Of a stretch of 64,000 bases of DNA, positions 14,621 through 24,106 are shown piece by piece. Position numbers and translations under genes: made by a program. The notes under the pieces are model-generated. The model was not told the DNA's origin. It did not search any database and saw only the letters and a program-made list of their open reading frames with translations. The stretch comes from Salipiger bermudensis (GTDB lineage: Bacteria; Pseudomonadota; Alphaproteobacteria; Rhodobacterales; Rhodobacteraceae), in NCBI RefSeq assembly GCF_019801965.1, contig NZ_JAHVIA010000003.1:1-64000 (forward strand), read 5' to 3'. The stretch's first letter is position 1. Each line of letters starts with the position of its first letter.

Positions 14621-16267
14621 TTACATGTTGGGATAATTCGGGCCGTCACCGCCCTGCGGCACCGTCCAGGTGATGTTCTGGGCCGGGTCCTTGATGTCGC
14701 AGGTCTTGCAGTGGACGCAGTTCTGGAAGTTGATCACGAAGCGCGGCTTGCCGTCATCCTCGACGAACTCGTAGACCCCGGCCGGGCAATAGCGCTGCGA
14801 CGGGCCGGCGAAGCTGGTGTAGTCGACCGCGACCGGCACGTTCTCGTCCTTAAGGCGCAGGTGGCAGGGCTGGCTTTCCTCGTGGTTGGTGAACGAGAAC
14901 GACACGTTGGTCAGGCGGTCGAAGCTCAGCTTGCCGTCGGGCTTGGGATAGTCGATCGGCTTGTGGTGGCTCGCCGGCTCGGTCGAGGCCGCATCGGTCT
15001 TGCCGTGGCCCATGGTGCCAAAGAACGAGAAGCCGAGCTGGTTGGTCCACATGTCGAGCCCGCCCATCGCGAGCGAGGCCGACATCCCCCATTTCGACCA
15101 CATCGGCTTGACGTTGCGCACCTTCCACAGGTCCTTGCCGATGGCGCCCTCGCGGACCTCGGTCTCGTAGGCGCTCAGCTCGTCCGACGCGCGGCCCGCC
15201 TGCAGCGCCTCATAGGCTGCCTCGGCCGCCGCCTTGCCCGAGAGCATGGCATTGTGGTTGCCCTTGATGCGCGGCACGTTGACCATGCCCACCGAGCAGC
15301 CCAGCAGCGCCACGCCGGGCGCGACCATCTTCGGCATCGACTGGTAGCCGCCCTCCGAGATCGCCCGCGCGCCATAGGCCACGCGCTTGCCGCCCTCGAG
15401 CAGCGCCGCCACGTGCGGGTGATGCTTGAAGCGCTGGAATTCCATGTAGGGGAAGAGGTGCGGGTTCTTGTAGTTCAGGTGCACCACGAAGCCGACATAC
15501 ACCTGGTTGTTGTCGATGTGGTAGATGAAGGCACCGCCACCGGCATTGCCGCCCAGCGGCCAGCCCATGGTGTGCTCGACCCGGCCCTCCTTGTGCTTGG
15601 CGGGATCGATCTCCCAGATCTCCTTCATGCCGAGGCCGAATTTCTGCGGCTCCTTGCCCTCGGAGAGATTGTATTTCGCGATGACTTCCTTGGAGAGCGA
15701 GCCACGCACGCCCTCGGAGAGGAACACGTACTTGCCGTGCAGCTCCATGCCCGGCTCGTAGCCCGGGCCGGCGGTGCCGTCGGGGTTCTTGCCGAACTCG
15801 CCCGCGATCACGCCCTTCACTTCGCCATTGTCGCCATAGACCAGCTCCGAGCAGGACATGCCCGGGAAGATCTCGACCCCGAGTGCCTCGGCCTGCTCCG
15901 CCATCCAGCGGCAGACATTGGCCATCGAGACGATGTAATTGCCGTGGTTCGACATGAACGGCGGCATCGGCCAGTGCGGGATGGCCATTTTGCCGGCCTC
16001 GCCCAGCATGTAGAACTTGTCCTCGGTGACCGGCACCGAGACCGGGGCGCCCTTTTCCTTCCAGTCGGGGATCAGCGCGTCGAGCCCGCAGGGATCGAGC
16101 ACCGCACCGGACAGGATATGCGCGCCAACCTCGGAGCCCTTCTCGAGCACCACGACCTCGAGATCGGCATCAAGCTGCTTCAGGCGGATCGCCGCGGACA
16201 GGCCAGACGGCCCTGCCCCGACGATCACCACATCATATTCCATCGACTCGCGCTCGATCTCGGACAT
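14621..16267 (-). CDS. Electron transfer flavoprotein-ubiquinone oxidoreductase
   Basis: This 548-residue inner-membrane-associated flavoprotein passes electrons from reduced ETF (fed by acyl-CoA and amine dehydrogenases) to ubiquinone. The N-terminal FAD fold has VVIVGAGPSGLSAAIRL. The C-terminal 4Fe-4S domain has one Cys in RYCPAGVYE and three in NCVHCKTCDIKDP. The start at ATG 16267 has GGAGGGG about 7 bases upstream; an upstream in-frame ATG at 16309 lacks such a site. Length matches the family. It is monocistronic between its terminator and greA (divergent), and serves the acyl-CoA dehydrogenase encoded at 21250-22950. Confidence 0.95.
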   Translation of the reverse strand: MSEIERESMEYDVVIVGAGPSGLSAAIRLKQLDADLEVVVLEKGSEVGAHILSGAVLDPCGLDALIPDWKEKGAPVSVPVTEDKFYMLGEAGKMAIPHWPMPPFMSNHGNYIVSMANVCRWMAEQAEALGVEIFPGMSCSELVYGDNGEVKGVIAGEFGKNPDGTAGPGYEPGMELHGKYVFLSEGVRGSLSKEVIAKYNLSEGKEPQKFGLGMKEIWEIDPAKHKEGRVEHTMGWPLGGNAGGGAFIYHIDNNQVYVGFVVHLNYKNPHLFPYMEFQRFKHHPHVAALLEGGKRVAYGARAISEGGYQSMPKMVAPGVALLGCSVGMVNVPRIKGNHNAMLSGKAAAEAAYEALQAGRASDELSAYETEVREGAIGKDLWKVRNVKPMWSKWGMSASLAMGGLDMWTNQLGFSFFGTMGHGKTDAASTEPASHHKPIDYPKPDGKLSFDRLTNVSFSFTNHEESQPCHLRLKDENVPVAVDYTSFAGPSQRYCPAGVYEFVEDDGKPRFVINFQNCVHCKTCDIKDPAQNITWTVPQGGDGPNYPNM

Positions 16268-16559
16268 GCCGACCCCTCCGCTGGCTGCGTTTGAAATTTT
16301 CTTGCGCACCGAGGTAGCGCGGCAGCGCAGCGAAGGTCAATCAAAACACCGCGTCGCAAGTATTCGGAGAGCCTATTGCCGCCGGGTTACAGCACCTATG
16401 TCGCAGTTGTCCTGTCACCAAGGGCCGCATCCGAGCGCCGGCGCGGCATGCAAAGCCTCGCCGGTTCTTGGCCTGCCCACTTGACTTGGGGGGCGTGAGA
16501 CACGTTATGTGCCATACTCAGACTGGAATGCACGAACCGTACGTTCAGGAGCCCCCTCC

Positions 16560-17030
16560 TTGGAAAAGATACTGATCACCCGCGCGGGCTTTACCGCGCT
16601 CGAAACCGAATTGAAGACGCTCAAGAGCAAGGAGCGCCCCGCCGTGATCCAGGCGATCGCGGAAGCGCGCGAGCTCGGCGACCTGAAAGAGAATGCCGAA
16701 TATCATTCGGCCCGCGAGAAGCAGGGCTTCATCGAAGGCCGGATCAAGGAGATCGAGGCGGTGATGAGCCTCGCCGAGGTGATCGACCCCACCAAGCTCA
16801 ACGGCGCGGTGAAGTTCGGCGCCACCGTCACGGTCGTCGACGAGGATACCGACGAGGAAAAGACCTGGCAGATCGTCGGCGAGCACGAGGCCAATATTGA
16901 CAAGGGCCTGCTCAACATCAAATCGCCCATCGCCCGTGCCCTGATCGGCAAGGATGAAGGCGACAGCGTCGAAGTGCGCACGCCCGGTGGCGAGAAGAGC
17001 TACGAGATCCTCAGCATCGAGTTCAAGTAA
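16560..17030 (+). CDS. greA: Transcription elongation factor GreA, TTG start
   Basis: This 156-residue protein rescues backtracked RNA polymerase by stimulating transcript cleavage. The N-terminal coiled coil has the acidic tip (the DLKENAEYHSAREKQGFIEG region), and the C-terminal FKBP-like domain includes SPIARALIGKDEGDSVEV. The start must be TTG at 16560, giving MEKILITRAGF as in all GreA. AGGAG at 16547-16551 sits 8 bases upstream. An ATG start at 16509 would add a non-homologous extension. It is followed after 12 bases by a membrane protein gene, probably co-transcribed. Confidence 0.95.
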   Translation: MEKILITRAGFTALETELKTLKSKERPAVIQAIAEARELGDLKENAEYHSAREKQGFIEGRIKEIEAVMSLAEVIDPTKLNGAVKFGATVTVVDEDTDEEKTWQIVGEHEANIDKGLLNIKSPIARALIGKDEGDSVEVRTPGGEKSYEILSIEFK

Positions 17031-17042
17031 GGTCCGCGCCAG

Positions 17043-18056
17043 ATGGCCGACAGCAAAGACAGCCGCTCCACCCCCCTGGGGATCTATGACCGGCCGCAGC
17101 CGCCCGGCATCACCGGCATCGAGATCACCGCGATTGCGCTCAGCCTCGCATGGCTGGCGCTTTCGGGCGTGTTCTTCCTGTATTTCGACGGCGAGGGTAG
17201 CGACGGGCTGCGCTTCCTGCTGGCGATGATGGTGATGTTCATGCCGGTGGCGATGATCTGGGTCGCGGCCACCGCGGCCCGGGCCAGCCGGGTCATGCGC
17301 GATGAGAGCGCGCGGCTGCAGGCGGCGATCGACGCGATTCGCACCAGCTATATCAGCCAGGCGCAGGCCGGGCGGAAGGAGGCGGGCGCCGGCTCGCTGG
17401 CCAAGAAGCTCGAAGAGATCGCCGCCTCCCAGCGCAAGGCGGAAACCACGCTGGCGCGCTTCGCGGTCTCTCAGGGCCCGTCCGGTCAGCCGGTCATGGC
17501 GCCCGCTCCGCAGCCCGAGACGGCGCCGGCCGGCGACGATCAGCCGAGGCTCTCGCTCGGCACCCCGGCAGAGGTCCTGCAGCCGCCGGTCTCCAACGGC
17601 GATTTCATCCGCGCGCTTAACTTCCCCGAAAGCGCCGAGGACGAGACCGGCTTCGCCGCCCTGCGCCGGGCGCTGAAGGACCGGCAGGCCGCGCAGCTGA
17701 TCCAGGCGGCGCAGGACGTACTGACCCTGCTCAGCCAGGATGGCATCTACATGGACGACCTGCGCCCCGACATGGCCCGCCCCGAGCTCTGGCGCGCCTT
17801 CGCCGAGGGCACGCGGGGCCGCGAAATCGCCGCGCTCGGCGGCGTGCGCGACCGCTCGTCGCTGACCCTGACCCATGCGCGCATGAAGCAGGACCCGATC
17901 TTCCGCGACGCGGCGCATCACTTCCTGCGCCTGTTCGACAAGGGCGTGGCGCGCTTCGCGCCCGAGGCCAGCGATGCCGAGATCACCGAGCTGGCCAACA
18001 CCCGCTCGTCGCGCGCCTTCATGCTGCTGGGCCGGGTCGCGGGCACGTTCGACTGA
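17043..18056 (+). CDS. Conserved membrane protein of unknown function
   Basis: This 337-residue protein has two adjacent membrane helices (about residues 24-47 and 57-80). They are followed by a helical stretch (RVMRDESARLQAAIDAIRTS), a Pro/Ala-rich linker near 145-180, and a helical C-terminal domain (RDRSSLTLTHARMKQDPIFR, ending RSSRAFMLLGRVAGTFD). I recognise no enzyme motif. The cytoplasmic bulk after two N-terminal helices suggests a scaffold or signalling role, but this is only inference. It is 12 bases downstream of greA. Confidence 0.7.
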   Translation: MADSKDSRSTPLGIYDRPQPPGITGIEITAIALSLAWLALSGVFFLYFDGEGSDGLRFLLAMMVMFMPVAMIWVAATAARASRVMRDESARLQAAIDAIRTSYISQAQAGRKEAGAGSLAKKLEEIAASQRKAETTLARFAVSQGPSGQPVMAPAPQPETAPAGDDQPRLSLGTPAEVLQPPVSNGDFIRALNFPESAEDETGFAALRRALKDRQAAQLIQAAQDVLTLLSQDGIYMDDLRPDMARPELWRAFAEGTRGREIAALGGVRDRSSLTLTHARMKQDPIFRDAAHHFLRLFDKGVARFAPEASDAEITELANTRSSRAFMLLGRVAGTFD

Positions 18057-18248
18057 GCCCGGAAGCGACGCCGCGCCACTCGCAAACCCCACCATCCAAT
18101 CACGCGTTGCGTCCGGCCCCGGCTCGCGGCCGGACGTCGCCCCTGCAGGCCCGCACAATCATGGGTGCGCTTGGGCAGACCCGCTGCAATTGCATCTCTT
18201 CCCGCGCTTCGTTAGGTCAGAACTGTTCCCCCATAACGGAGAGGCAGG

Positions 18249-18953
18249 ATGGACACGGGCGACCTGCGGTCAAGCTACATCAAGGGTCTCCGTGACGGAG
18301 CGCCCTTCATTCTCGTGATCGCCCCCTTCGCCATGGTGTTCGGCGTGCTCTCGAAAAGCGCCGGGCTCAACGTGCTCGAGGCGCTGGCCTTCTCGGTCGC
18401 GGTGATCGCGGGGGCGGCGCAGTTCACCGCGCTGCAGCTGATGCAGGACCAGGCGCCTACGCTGGTGGTGCTGGCCTCGGCGCTGGCGGTCAACCTGCGC
18501 ATGGCGATGTATTCCGCCTCGCTGACGCCCTATCTCGGCCACCTGCCGCTTTGGAAGCGCGGCGTGGTGGCGTATTTCCTCGTCGACCAGGCCTACGCGC
18601 TGGGGATCGTGAAATACGAGCGAGAGCCCGACATGACGAATGGCGAGCGCTTCGCCTATTTCATCGGGACGATCACCCCGATCTGCCCGCTCTGGTACGG
18701 CTTCACCGTGGTCGGCGCGCTGGTGGGAGCGCAGATCTCGCTCGAGAGCGGTCTCGATTTCGCCATGCCTATCGCCTTCCTGGCGCTGGTCGGTCCGGCG
18801 CTGCGCACTGGTGCCCACGGCGCGGCGGCGCTGGTGGCCTCGGTTTCGGCGCTGCTCTTCGCCTTCCTTCCCTATAATCTCGGCCTGCTGGTCGCGGCGC
18901 TGCTCGGCATGATGGCCGGCGCCGAGATCGAGCGCCGGAGCGAGGCGACATGA
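18249..18953 (+). CDS. azlC: AzlC family branched-chain amino acid exporter, large subunit
   Basis: This 234-residue polytopic membrane protein is the large subunit of AzlCD-type exporters, which remove branched-chain amino acids and analogues. The N-terminal GLRDGAPFILVIAPFAMVFG is the family signature, and about five or six further hydrophobic helices follow. The start has GGAGAGG 5 bases upstream. It overlaps azlD by 4 bases (ATGA at 18950), so the subunits are translationally coupled. Confidence 0.9.
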   Translation: MDTGDLRSSYIKGLRDGAPFILVIAPFAMVFGVLSKSAGLNVLEALAFSVAVIAGAAQFTALQLMQDQAPTLVVLASALAVNLRMAMYSASLTPYLGHLPLWKRGVVAYFLVDQAYALGIVKYEREPDMTNGERFAYFIGTITPICPLWYGFTVVGALVGAQISLESGLDFAMPIAFLALVGPALRTGAHGAAALVASVSALLFAFLPYNLGLLVAALLGMMAGAEIERRSEAT

Positions 18954-19276
18954 TCGACCGTACCGAGCTTTGGATCGTCATCATCGGACTGGGGTTAGGC
19001 AGCTTCGGCCTGCGCTTCGTCTTCCTCGGACTGGTCGGAGATCGCCCGATCCCGGCCTGGCTGATGCGCCACCTGCGCTATACCGCGGTGTCGGTGCTGC
19101 CGGCGCTGATCATGCCGCTGATCGTCTGGCCCGCCGCCAATGACGGCCAGCCCGAGCCGGTGCGGCTGGCGGCCGCCGCGATCACGCTGGGGCTGGGGTT
19201 CTACTTCAAGAACCCGCTGCTCGCGATGGTCGTGGGTGGGGTGGTGCTGGTCTCCGGGATCTACCTGACCAGCTGA
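18950..19276 (+). CDS. azlD: AzlD family transporter small subunit
   Basis: This 108-residue protein has four predicted helices: ELWIVIIGLGLGSFGLRFVF near the N-terminus, then VSVLPALIMPLIVWP, which is the AzlD core, and GLGFYFKNPLLAMVVGGVVL. It forms the exporter with AzlC encoded immediately upstream. Length is typical. Confidence 0.88.
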   Translation: MIDRTELWIVIIGLGLGSFGLRFVFLGLVGDRPIPAWLMRHLRYTAVSVLPALIMPLIVWPAANDGQPEPVRLAAAAITLGLGFYFKNPLLAMVVGGVVLVSGIYLTS

Positions 19277-19300
19277 CCGCCCGCGCGATGGCGGCTGGCC

Positions 19301-19930
19301 TTACTGGCTGGCCAGCTCTTCCGAATAGGCCGCGATCGCCAGGCGCTTGTCGTCGGCATCGTTCTCACGCACCACGCGATCCTCGATTCCCGGCATCCCG
19401 GCGAGCTGGTCGGCGAGGTTGTTCGGGAACCAGGTGGTGCTGACGGATTCGAAGCCCGGCAATTGCTGCAGAACGCTCGATGTCGCCACCGTGCAGCGCG
19501 ACTGCGAGACGGCGCCATAATCCTGCACCAGCCGCAGCGCACGCTCCGCGACCTCGGGCGAGACCTCGACCTGCTGGATGCGCACCCGGTAGGTCTCGCG
19601 CGCATGGGCGCGTTCGTAGACCCGCTCGATCTCGGGAGTGATTCCGTAGAGCACGTCATCCGCCTCCACCAGCCAGTCGGCCCGCACCGAGCCGGCGGGA
19701 TCGAAGATCACTCGCTGCGACGGCGCATTGATCATCATGCTCGAATGCGCCCCCGCATCGCTGCGGTTGTTGATCATGGTGTAGAGCGTGATCGAGGCCG
19801 GGCCGTCATGCCGATAGGCGGCGCGCGCGATCTCGGCCTCGGTGGCGTTGGGCGTGCGGGCGCTCGGCGTTGTGCATCCGGCAAGCGAAAGCGCCGCCAG
19901 ACCGGCAAGAATGGCGGCTCTGAACGTCAT
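19301..19930 (-). CDS. Putative lipoprotein of unknown function
   Basis: This 209-residue protein has a signal peptide ending in LAGC (Cys at about 19), the lipidation site. The mature part is a soluble domain (ITLYTMINNRSDAGAHSSMM, then VIFDPAGSVRADWLVEADDV) with one further Cys near 145. It resembles conserved periplasmic lipoproteins of Rhodobacterales with no assigned role. It is transcribed away from the small oxidase subunit gene 35 bases upstream on the same strand, so the two could be co-transcribed. Confidence 0.75.
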   Translation of the reverse strand: MTFRAAILAGLAALSLAGCTTPSARTPNATEAEIARAAYRHDGPASITLYTMINNRSDAGAHSSMMINAPSQRVIFDPAGSVRADWLVEADDVLYGITPEIERVYERAHARETYRVRIQQVEVSPEVAERALRLVQDYGAVSQSRCTVATSSVLQQLPGFESVSTTWFPNNLADQLAGMPGIEDRVVRENDADDKRLAIAAYSEELASQ

Positions 19931-19965
19931 CCGAACGTGCTCCTGAAAGGGAAAAGGTGGCGCCC

Positions 19966-20100
19966 TCAGGCGCCGAAGATCATCAGAATGACCAGGATCG
20001 CAAAGATCACGTAGAGCGTGCGAATGGTGAACTTGATGAAGCCGTGGAAAGTCTTTTCCTGCTCCGTGATATCCATGGTTCCCAGCTTGTGCTCAGCCAT
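19966..20100 (-). CDS. aa3-type cytochrome c oxidase subunit IV
   Basis: This 44-residue single-span protein starts MAEHKLGTMDITEQEKTFHG and continues with one membrane helix (TLYVIFAILVILMIFG). It matches the small subunit IV of Paracoccus/Rhodobacter aa3 oxidase, which packs against subunits I and III and is not essential for catalysis. The ATG at 20100 gives the known length; upstream in-frame starts add unrelated residues. Confidence 0.9.
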   Translation of the reverse strand: MAEHKLGTMDITEQEKTFHGFIKFTIRTLYVIFAILVILMIFGA

Positions 20101-20217
20101 CTCCAGATCCGTCCCTGTGGCATTCCAGTTGTCGCTGTTTTGACTAGCGGATTTCCCGGGCCCTGTCACCTGCCCAAAAGCCGTAGCTTGCAGCTATCTT
20201 TTGCGCCTGCCTGCGGA

Positions 20218-21246
20218 TCAGACCGCCTGCCAGAGCCACGCCCCATCCTCGCGCCGCTCGCGGGTGGCACGGCCCTGATGCCAGAGGTGAAGGCAATGCG
20301 CCATCGCCTCGACCAGCGCGAGGCCATATTCAGCACTGCCGATGCGGCGCTTGAACAGCACCGGGAAACACTCCCCCGCCGCCTTCGGCTCTTCCAGGTA
20401 ACCGTGCAGCCGGTCGAGCGCCGAATGGTGGTTCTCGATCAGCTGTGCCATGCGGAACGGCAGCCCGGTGAAAGGCAGCTTGTGGCCCCCGAGCACCAGG
20501 TGCTCGCAGCGCGCCAGGTCCGAAAGCCGTTCGCAGGAGGCAAGCCACTCCGCCACCGGGTCGGCCTCGGGCTCGGTGGCGTAGACGCCGAGATTCGAGC
20601 TGATGGTCGAGAGGATCTGGTCGCCGGACAGAACGAGATTGTCATCGCGCGACCAAAGCGTCGCGTGCTCGGGCGCATGGCCGTCGCCGATATGCACGTC
20701 CCAGCTGCGCCCGCCGATCTCGAGCCGGTCGCCCTGCCCGATGCGGGTGAAGCCCACCGGCATCGGCCAGACGCAATCCGAGAAGTTGAACGGACGCTCG
20801 TTGACGCGCTGCGCCAGCATCTCCGCATCCATGCCGCAGCGGCGCCAGTAGTCGACCTCGGCCGTCGAGGGCCGATCCTGATCGTCGAGCGTCAGCATCC
20901 GCGCGTAGAGCCAGGCGGTGCGGGTGGTGAGAAGTTCGGCGCCGCGTTCCTGGAACCAGCCCGCAAGCCCGACGTGATCCGGGTGGTGATGGGTCACCAG
21001 CACCCGGCGCACCGGCTTGCCCCCGAGCGGCCCTGCCAACAGCCCCTCCCAGAGCGCGCGGCTGCGGGGCGAGGAAAAGCCGGTGTCGATCAGCGTCCAG
21101 CCGTCGCCGTCATCGAGCGCGTAGACATTGACGTGATCGAGCGCCATCGGCAGCGGCATCCGCATCCACAGCACGCCCTCCGCCACCTCGATGACCTCGC
21201 CATGATCGGGCGGCGTCTCGAACGGGTAGCGGATGCCGGTGGTCAT
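20218..21246 (-). CDS. Metallo-beta-lactamase-fold hydrolase
   Basis: This 342-residue protein carries the metal-binding motif THHHPDHVGLAGWF near residue 85 and a second histidine in IGDGHAPEHATLW. The Asp ligand is in VLSGDQILSTIS. The helical C-terminal extension (after about 240, LVLGGHKLPFTGLPFRM) is like that of the LACTB2/glyoxalase-II-like subgroup. It lies 3 bases downstream of the acyl-CoA dehydrogenase gene and is certainly co-transcribed with it, so its substrate is probably a thioester or acyl compound of that pathway. The exact substrate is unknown. Confidence 0.85.
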   Translation of the reverse strand: MTTGIRYPFETPPDHGEVIEVAEGVLWMRMPLPMALDHVNVYALDDGDGWTLIDTGFSSPRSRALWEGLLAGPLGGKPVRRVLVTHHHPDHVGLAGWFQERGAELLTTRTAWLYARMLTLDDQDRPSTAEVDYWRRCGMDAEMLAQRVNERPFNFSDCVWPMPVGFTRIGQGDRLEIGGRSWDVHIGDGHAPEHATLWSRDDNLVLSGDQILSTISSNLGVYATEPEADPVAEWLASCERLSDLARCEHLVLGGHKLPFTGLPFRMAQLIENHHSALDRLHGYLEEPKAAGECFPVLFKRRIGSAEYGLALVEAMAHCLHLWHQGRATRERREDGAWLWQAV

Positions 21247-21249
21247 GCG

Positions 21250-22950
21250 TCAGGCCGCGAGATCGTCGGGCGAGATCGCCATCAGCTCGGCATCGTCGGC
21301 GCGCACATGCGCCAGGAGGCCTGCGTGCTCGGGCAGCAGCCGGGTGATGTAGAACCGCGCCAGCTTGCCATGGGCGCCATCGGGATCAGCCATCGCCGCG
21401 CGCAGGTGGTAATGCCCGCCCAGCACCCGGGCAAAGGCCCTGAGGTAGGGCACCGCGGTGCCGAACCGCGCCGGCATCGCCTGCGCCACCAGCCACTCGG
21501 TGGTCTCGCGCAGGGTCTCGGCGGCCTCCCAGACCGCCCCGGCCAGCTCCGGCATGGTGCCCTTGGCGGCCTCGGCCTCGGCCTCGATCTCGTCGAGCAG
21601 CCGGGTCGCGGCCTCGCCGCCATCCATCAGCTTGCGGCCGACCATGTCCATCGCCTGGATGCCGTTGGTGCCCTCGTAGATCGCCGTCACGCGGACATCG
21701 CGATAGAACTGCGCCGCGCCGCTCTCCTCGACATAGCCCATGCCGCCATGCACCTGCACGCCCATCTCCGAGACCTCGCAGCCGATATCGGTGCCGAAGG
21801 CCTTGGCGATCGGGGTCAGGAAGGCGGCGCGCGCGGTCCACTCGGCCTCGCCGGTGGCGCGGCCCATGTCGATCGACACCGCGCAGTCGAGCGCGATGGC
21901 CCGGGCGGCGAGGATCTCGGCCTTCATCGTGGCCAGCATCCGGCGCACATCGGCATGGCCGATGATCGTGTCGTAGGGGTTCTTGCCCTGCTTGCGCTCG
22001 TTGGCGAAGGCCAGCGCGTGCTGGTAGGCGCCTTCCGCCGCCCCCACGCCCTGCCCGCCGACGCCGAGCCGGGCATTGTTCATCATGGTGAACATCGCTT
22101 TCATGCCGCCACCGGGCTCGCCCACGATCCAGCCCTTGGCGCCCTCGTAGGACATCACGCAGGTCGGGCTGCCATGCAGGCCCATCTTGTGTTCGAGGCT
22201 GACCACCTTGAGCGTGTTGGCCACGCCCGGGTTGCCATTCTCGTCGGGCAGGAACTTCGGAACCATGAACAGGCTGATCCCCTTGGTGCCCGGGGCCGCA
22301 TCGGGCAGACGCGCCAGCACCAGGTGGCAGACATTCTCAACGAGGTCCGAGTCGCCCCACGAGATATAGATCTTCTGCCCGGTGATCGCATAGGTGCCGT
22401 CGCCGTTGGGCTCGGCCTTGGACGAGAGCGCACCCACGTCCGAGCCCGCCTGCGGCTCGGTCAGGTTCATCGTGCCCGACCACTCGCCCGAGATCAGCTT
22501 GGGCAGGTAGAGCGCCTTCATCTCGTCGGAGGCGTGATGCTCGAGCGCCTCGATCTGGCCCTGGGTCAGCAGCGGGTTGAGCTGCAGCGACAGGCAGGCG
22601 CCCGACATCATCTCGTTGACCGCGGTTGCCACGGTGAGCGGCAGGCCCATGCCGCCGAACTCGGGATCGGCGGTGATCGCCACCCAGCCGCCCTCGGCGA
22701 TGGCCTTGTAGCCCTGGTCGAAGCCCTTCGAGCTGCGCACCACGCCGTTCTCCAGCACCGCCGGGTGCAGGTCGCCATTGCGCTGCAGCGGCGCCATGAC
22801 CTCGTCGCACATCCGGCCCGCCTCGGTCAGCACCGCGCTCACCATGTCGGGGCTCGCCTCCGCGAAGCGCTCGGTCTCCTGCACGGCCTTGAAGCCGATG
22901 ACCTTGTCGAGGAGGAAGCTGAATTCGGAAACAGGCGCGCGATATGGCAT
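21250..22950 (-). CDS. Acyl-CoA dehydrogenase, DmdC-like
   Basis: This 566-residue flavoprotein has the ACAD fold (LTEPQAGSDVGALSSKA, ITGQKIYISWGDSD) and the catalytic Glu in AIYEGTNGIQAMD near 430. A C-terminal domain of about 120 residues is absent from short-chain enzymes. This long form, close to 590 residues in relatives, includes 3-methylmercaptopropionyl-CoA dehydrogenase DmdC of DMSP catabolism and its paralogues. Whether it acts on MMPA-CoA or on another acyl-CoA cannot be decided; no dmdB or dmdD is nearby. Electrons go via ETF to the ETF-QO encoded at 14621-16267. It is co-transcribed with the downstream hydrolase. Confidence 0.88.
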   Translation of the reverse strand: MPYRAPVSEFSFLLDKVIGFKAVQETERFAEASPDMVSAVLTEAGRMCDEVMAPLQRNGDLHPAVLENGVVRSSKGFDQGYKAIAEGGWVAITADPEFGGMGLPLTVATAVNEMMSGACLSLQLNPLLTQGQIEALEHHASDEMKALYLPKLISGEWSGTMNLTEPQAGSDVGALSSKAEPNGDGTYAITGQKIYISWGDSDLVENVCHLVLARLPDAAPGTKGISLFMVPKFLPDENGNPGVANTLKVVSLEHKMGLHGSPTCVMSYEGAKGWIVGEPGGGMKAMFTMMNNARLGVGGQGVGAAEGAYQHALAFANERKQGKNPYDTIIGHADVRRMLATMKAEILAARAIALDCAVSIDMGRATGEAEWTARAAFLTPIAKAFGTDIGCEVSEMGVQVHGGMGYVEESGAAQFYRDVRVTAIYEGTNGIQAMDMVGRKLMDGGEAATRLLDEIEAEAEAAKGTMPELAGAVWEAAETLRETTEWLVAQAMPARFGTAVPYLRAFARVLGGHYHLRAAMADPDGAHGKLARFYITRLLPEHAGLLAHVRADDAELMAISPDDLAA

Positions 22951-23071
22951 GGTCAGGGTCCAATCCCGGTTGGCAATGACACGGCGCTCGGATAGTCAGA
23001 GCGTCACATTCTTGCCCGGGAGCCTACCGGCCCCCGCGCCCCTGTCCAACCAAAACGCGGCGTCATACCTC

Positions 23072-24028
23072 ATGAGCGAGATCGCAACCCAGCGCCTTCA
23101 CGCCGACCCGGCGGGGCTCGCCCGCGGGGCCGAGATCCTCCGGTCCGGAGGCCTGCTCGCCTTCCCCACCGAGACGGTCTACGGGCTCGGCGGCGACGCC
23201 TGCAACGACCGCGCGGTGGCGCGGATCTACAAGGCCAAGGGACGGCCGTCCTTCAACCCGCTGATCGTGCACCTCGCCGATCTCGACGCGGTCAAGGCGC
23301 TGGTGGTCTGGTCCGATCTCGCCGAGGCCGCCGCCGAGGCCTTCTGGCCCGGCCCGCTCACCATGGTTCTGCCGCTGCGCGACGGCACCAAGGTGTCGAA
23401 GCTGGTGACCGCGGGGCTCGACTCGCTGGCGGTGCGGATGCCCGCCAACCCGGTGGCGCGCGCACTGCTGTCAGAGTTCGGCGGCCCGGTGGCGGCGCCC
23501 TCCGCCAACCGCTCGGGCCGCATCAGCCCGACGCGCGCCGAACACGTGCTCGACACGCTCGACGGCCGTATCGAAGGCGTGCTCGACGGCGGGCGCTGCG
23601 ACGTGGGGCTCGAATCGACGATTCTCGGCCTCGCCGGCAAACCGACCCTGCTGCGCCCCGGCCGCATCGGCATCGACGCGCTCTCGCAGGTGCTCGGACG
23701 CCCGGTGATGGAGCGCAAGGACCGCGAGCAGATCTCGGCCCCCGGCCAGCTCTCCTCGCACTACGCCCCGCGCGCCCGGGTGCGGCTCAACGCCGCCGAG
23801 TGGGAAGCGGGCGAGGCCCGGCTCGGCTTCGGCCAGACCGAGGGCGATTGCGACCTCAACCTCTCGCCTTCGGGCGACCTGGTCGAGGCCGCGGCCAATC
23901 TCTTCGAATACCTGCACCGTCTCGATGCCGGCGGGGCCGAGACCATCGCGGTGATGCCGATCCCGCATGTCGGCCTCGGCATCGCGATCAACGACCGCCT
24001 GAGCCGCGCCGCCGCGCCGCGCGACTGA
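23072..24028 (+). CDS. sua5: L-threonylcarbamoyladenylate synthase, Sua5 type
   Basis: This 318-residue enzyme uses threonine, bicarbonate and ATP to make threonylcarbamoyl-AMP for the t6A37 modification of ANN-decoding tRNAs. The YrdC-like domain (about 1-205) contains LLAFPTETVYGLGGDA and KAKGRPSFNPLIVH and ends with PTLLRPGRI. After the linker SAPGQLSSHYAPRARV comes the C-terminal Sua5 domain, which distinguishes it from TsaC. The start is the ATG at 23072, giving MSEIATQRL. It diverges from the acyl-CoA dehydrogenase gene. Confidence 0.93.
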   Translation: MSEIATQRLHADPAGLARGAEILRSGGLLAFPTETVYGLGGDACNDRAVARIYKAKGRPSFNPLIVHLADLDAVKALVVWSDLAEAAAEAFWPGPLTMVLPLRDGTKVSKLVTAGLDSLAVRMPANPVARALLSEFGGPVAAPSANRSGRISPTRAEHVLDTLDGRIEGVLDGGRCDVGLESTILGLAGKPTLLRPGRIGIDALSQVLGRPVMERKDREQISAPGQLSSHYAPRARVRLNAAEWEAGEARLGFGQTEGDCDLNLSPSGDLVEAAANLFEYLHRLDAGGAETIAVMPIPHVGLGIAINDRLSRAAAPRD

Positions 24029-24106
24029 GGCCGCAAACCCGTCACCACGCCACCCGCTCCGGTCCCGCCATCAACTCCCGGCCGCCGGTTTCGGCCTGCC
24101 TCCGGC

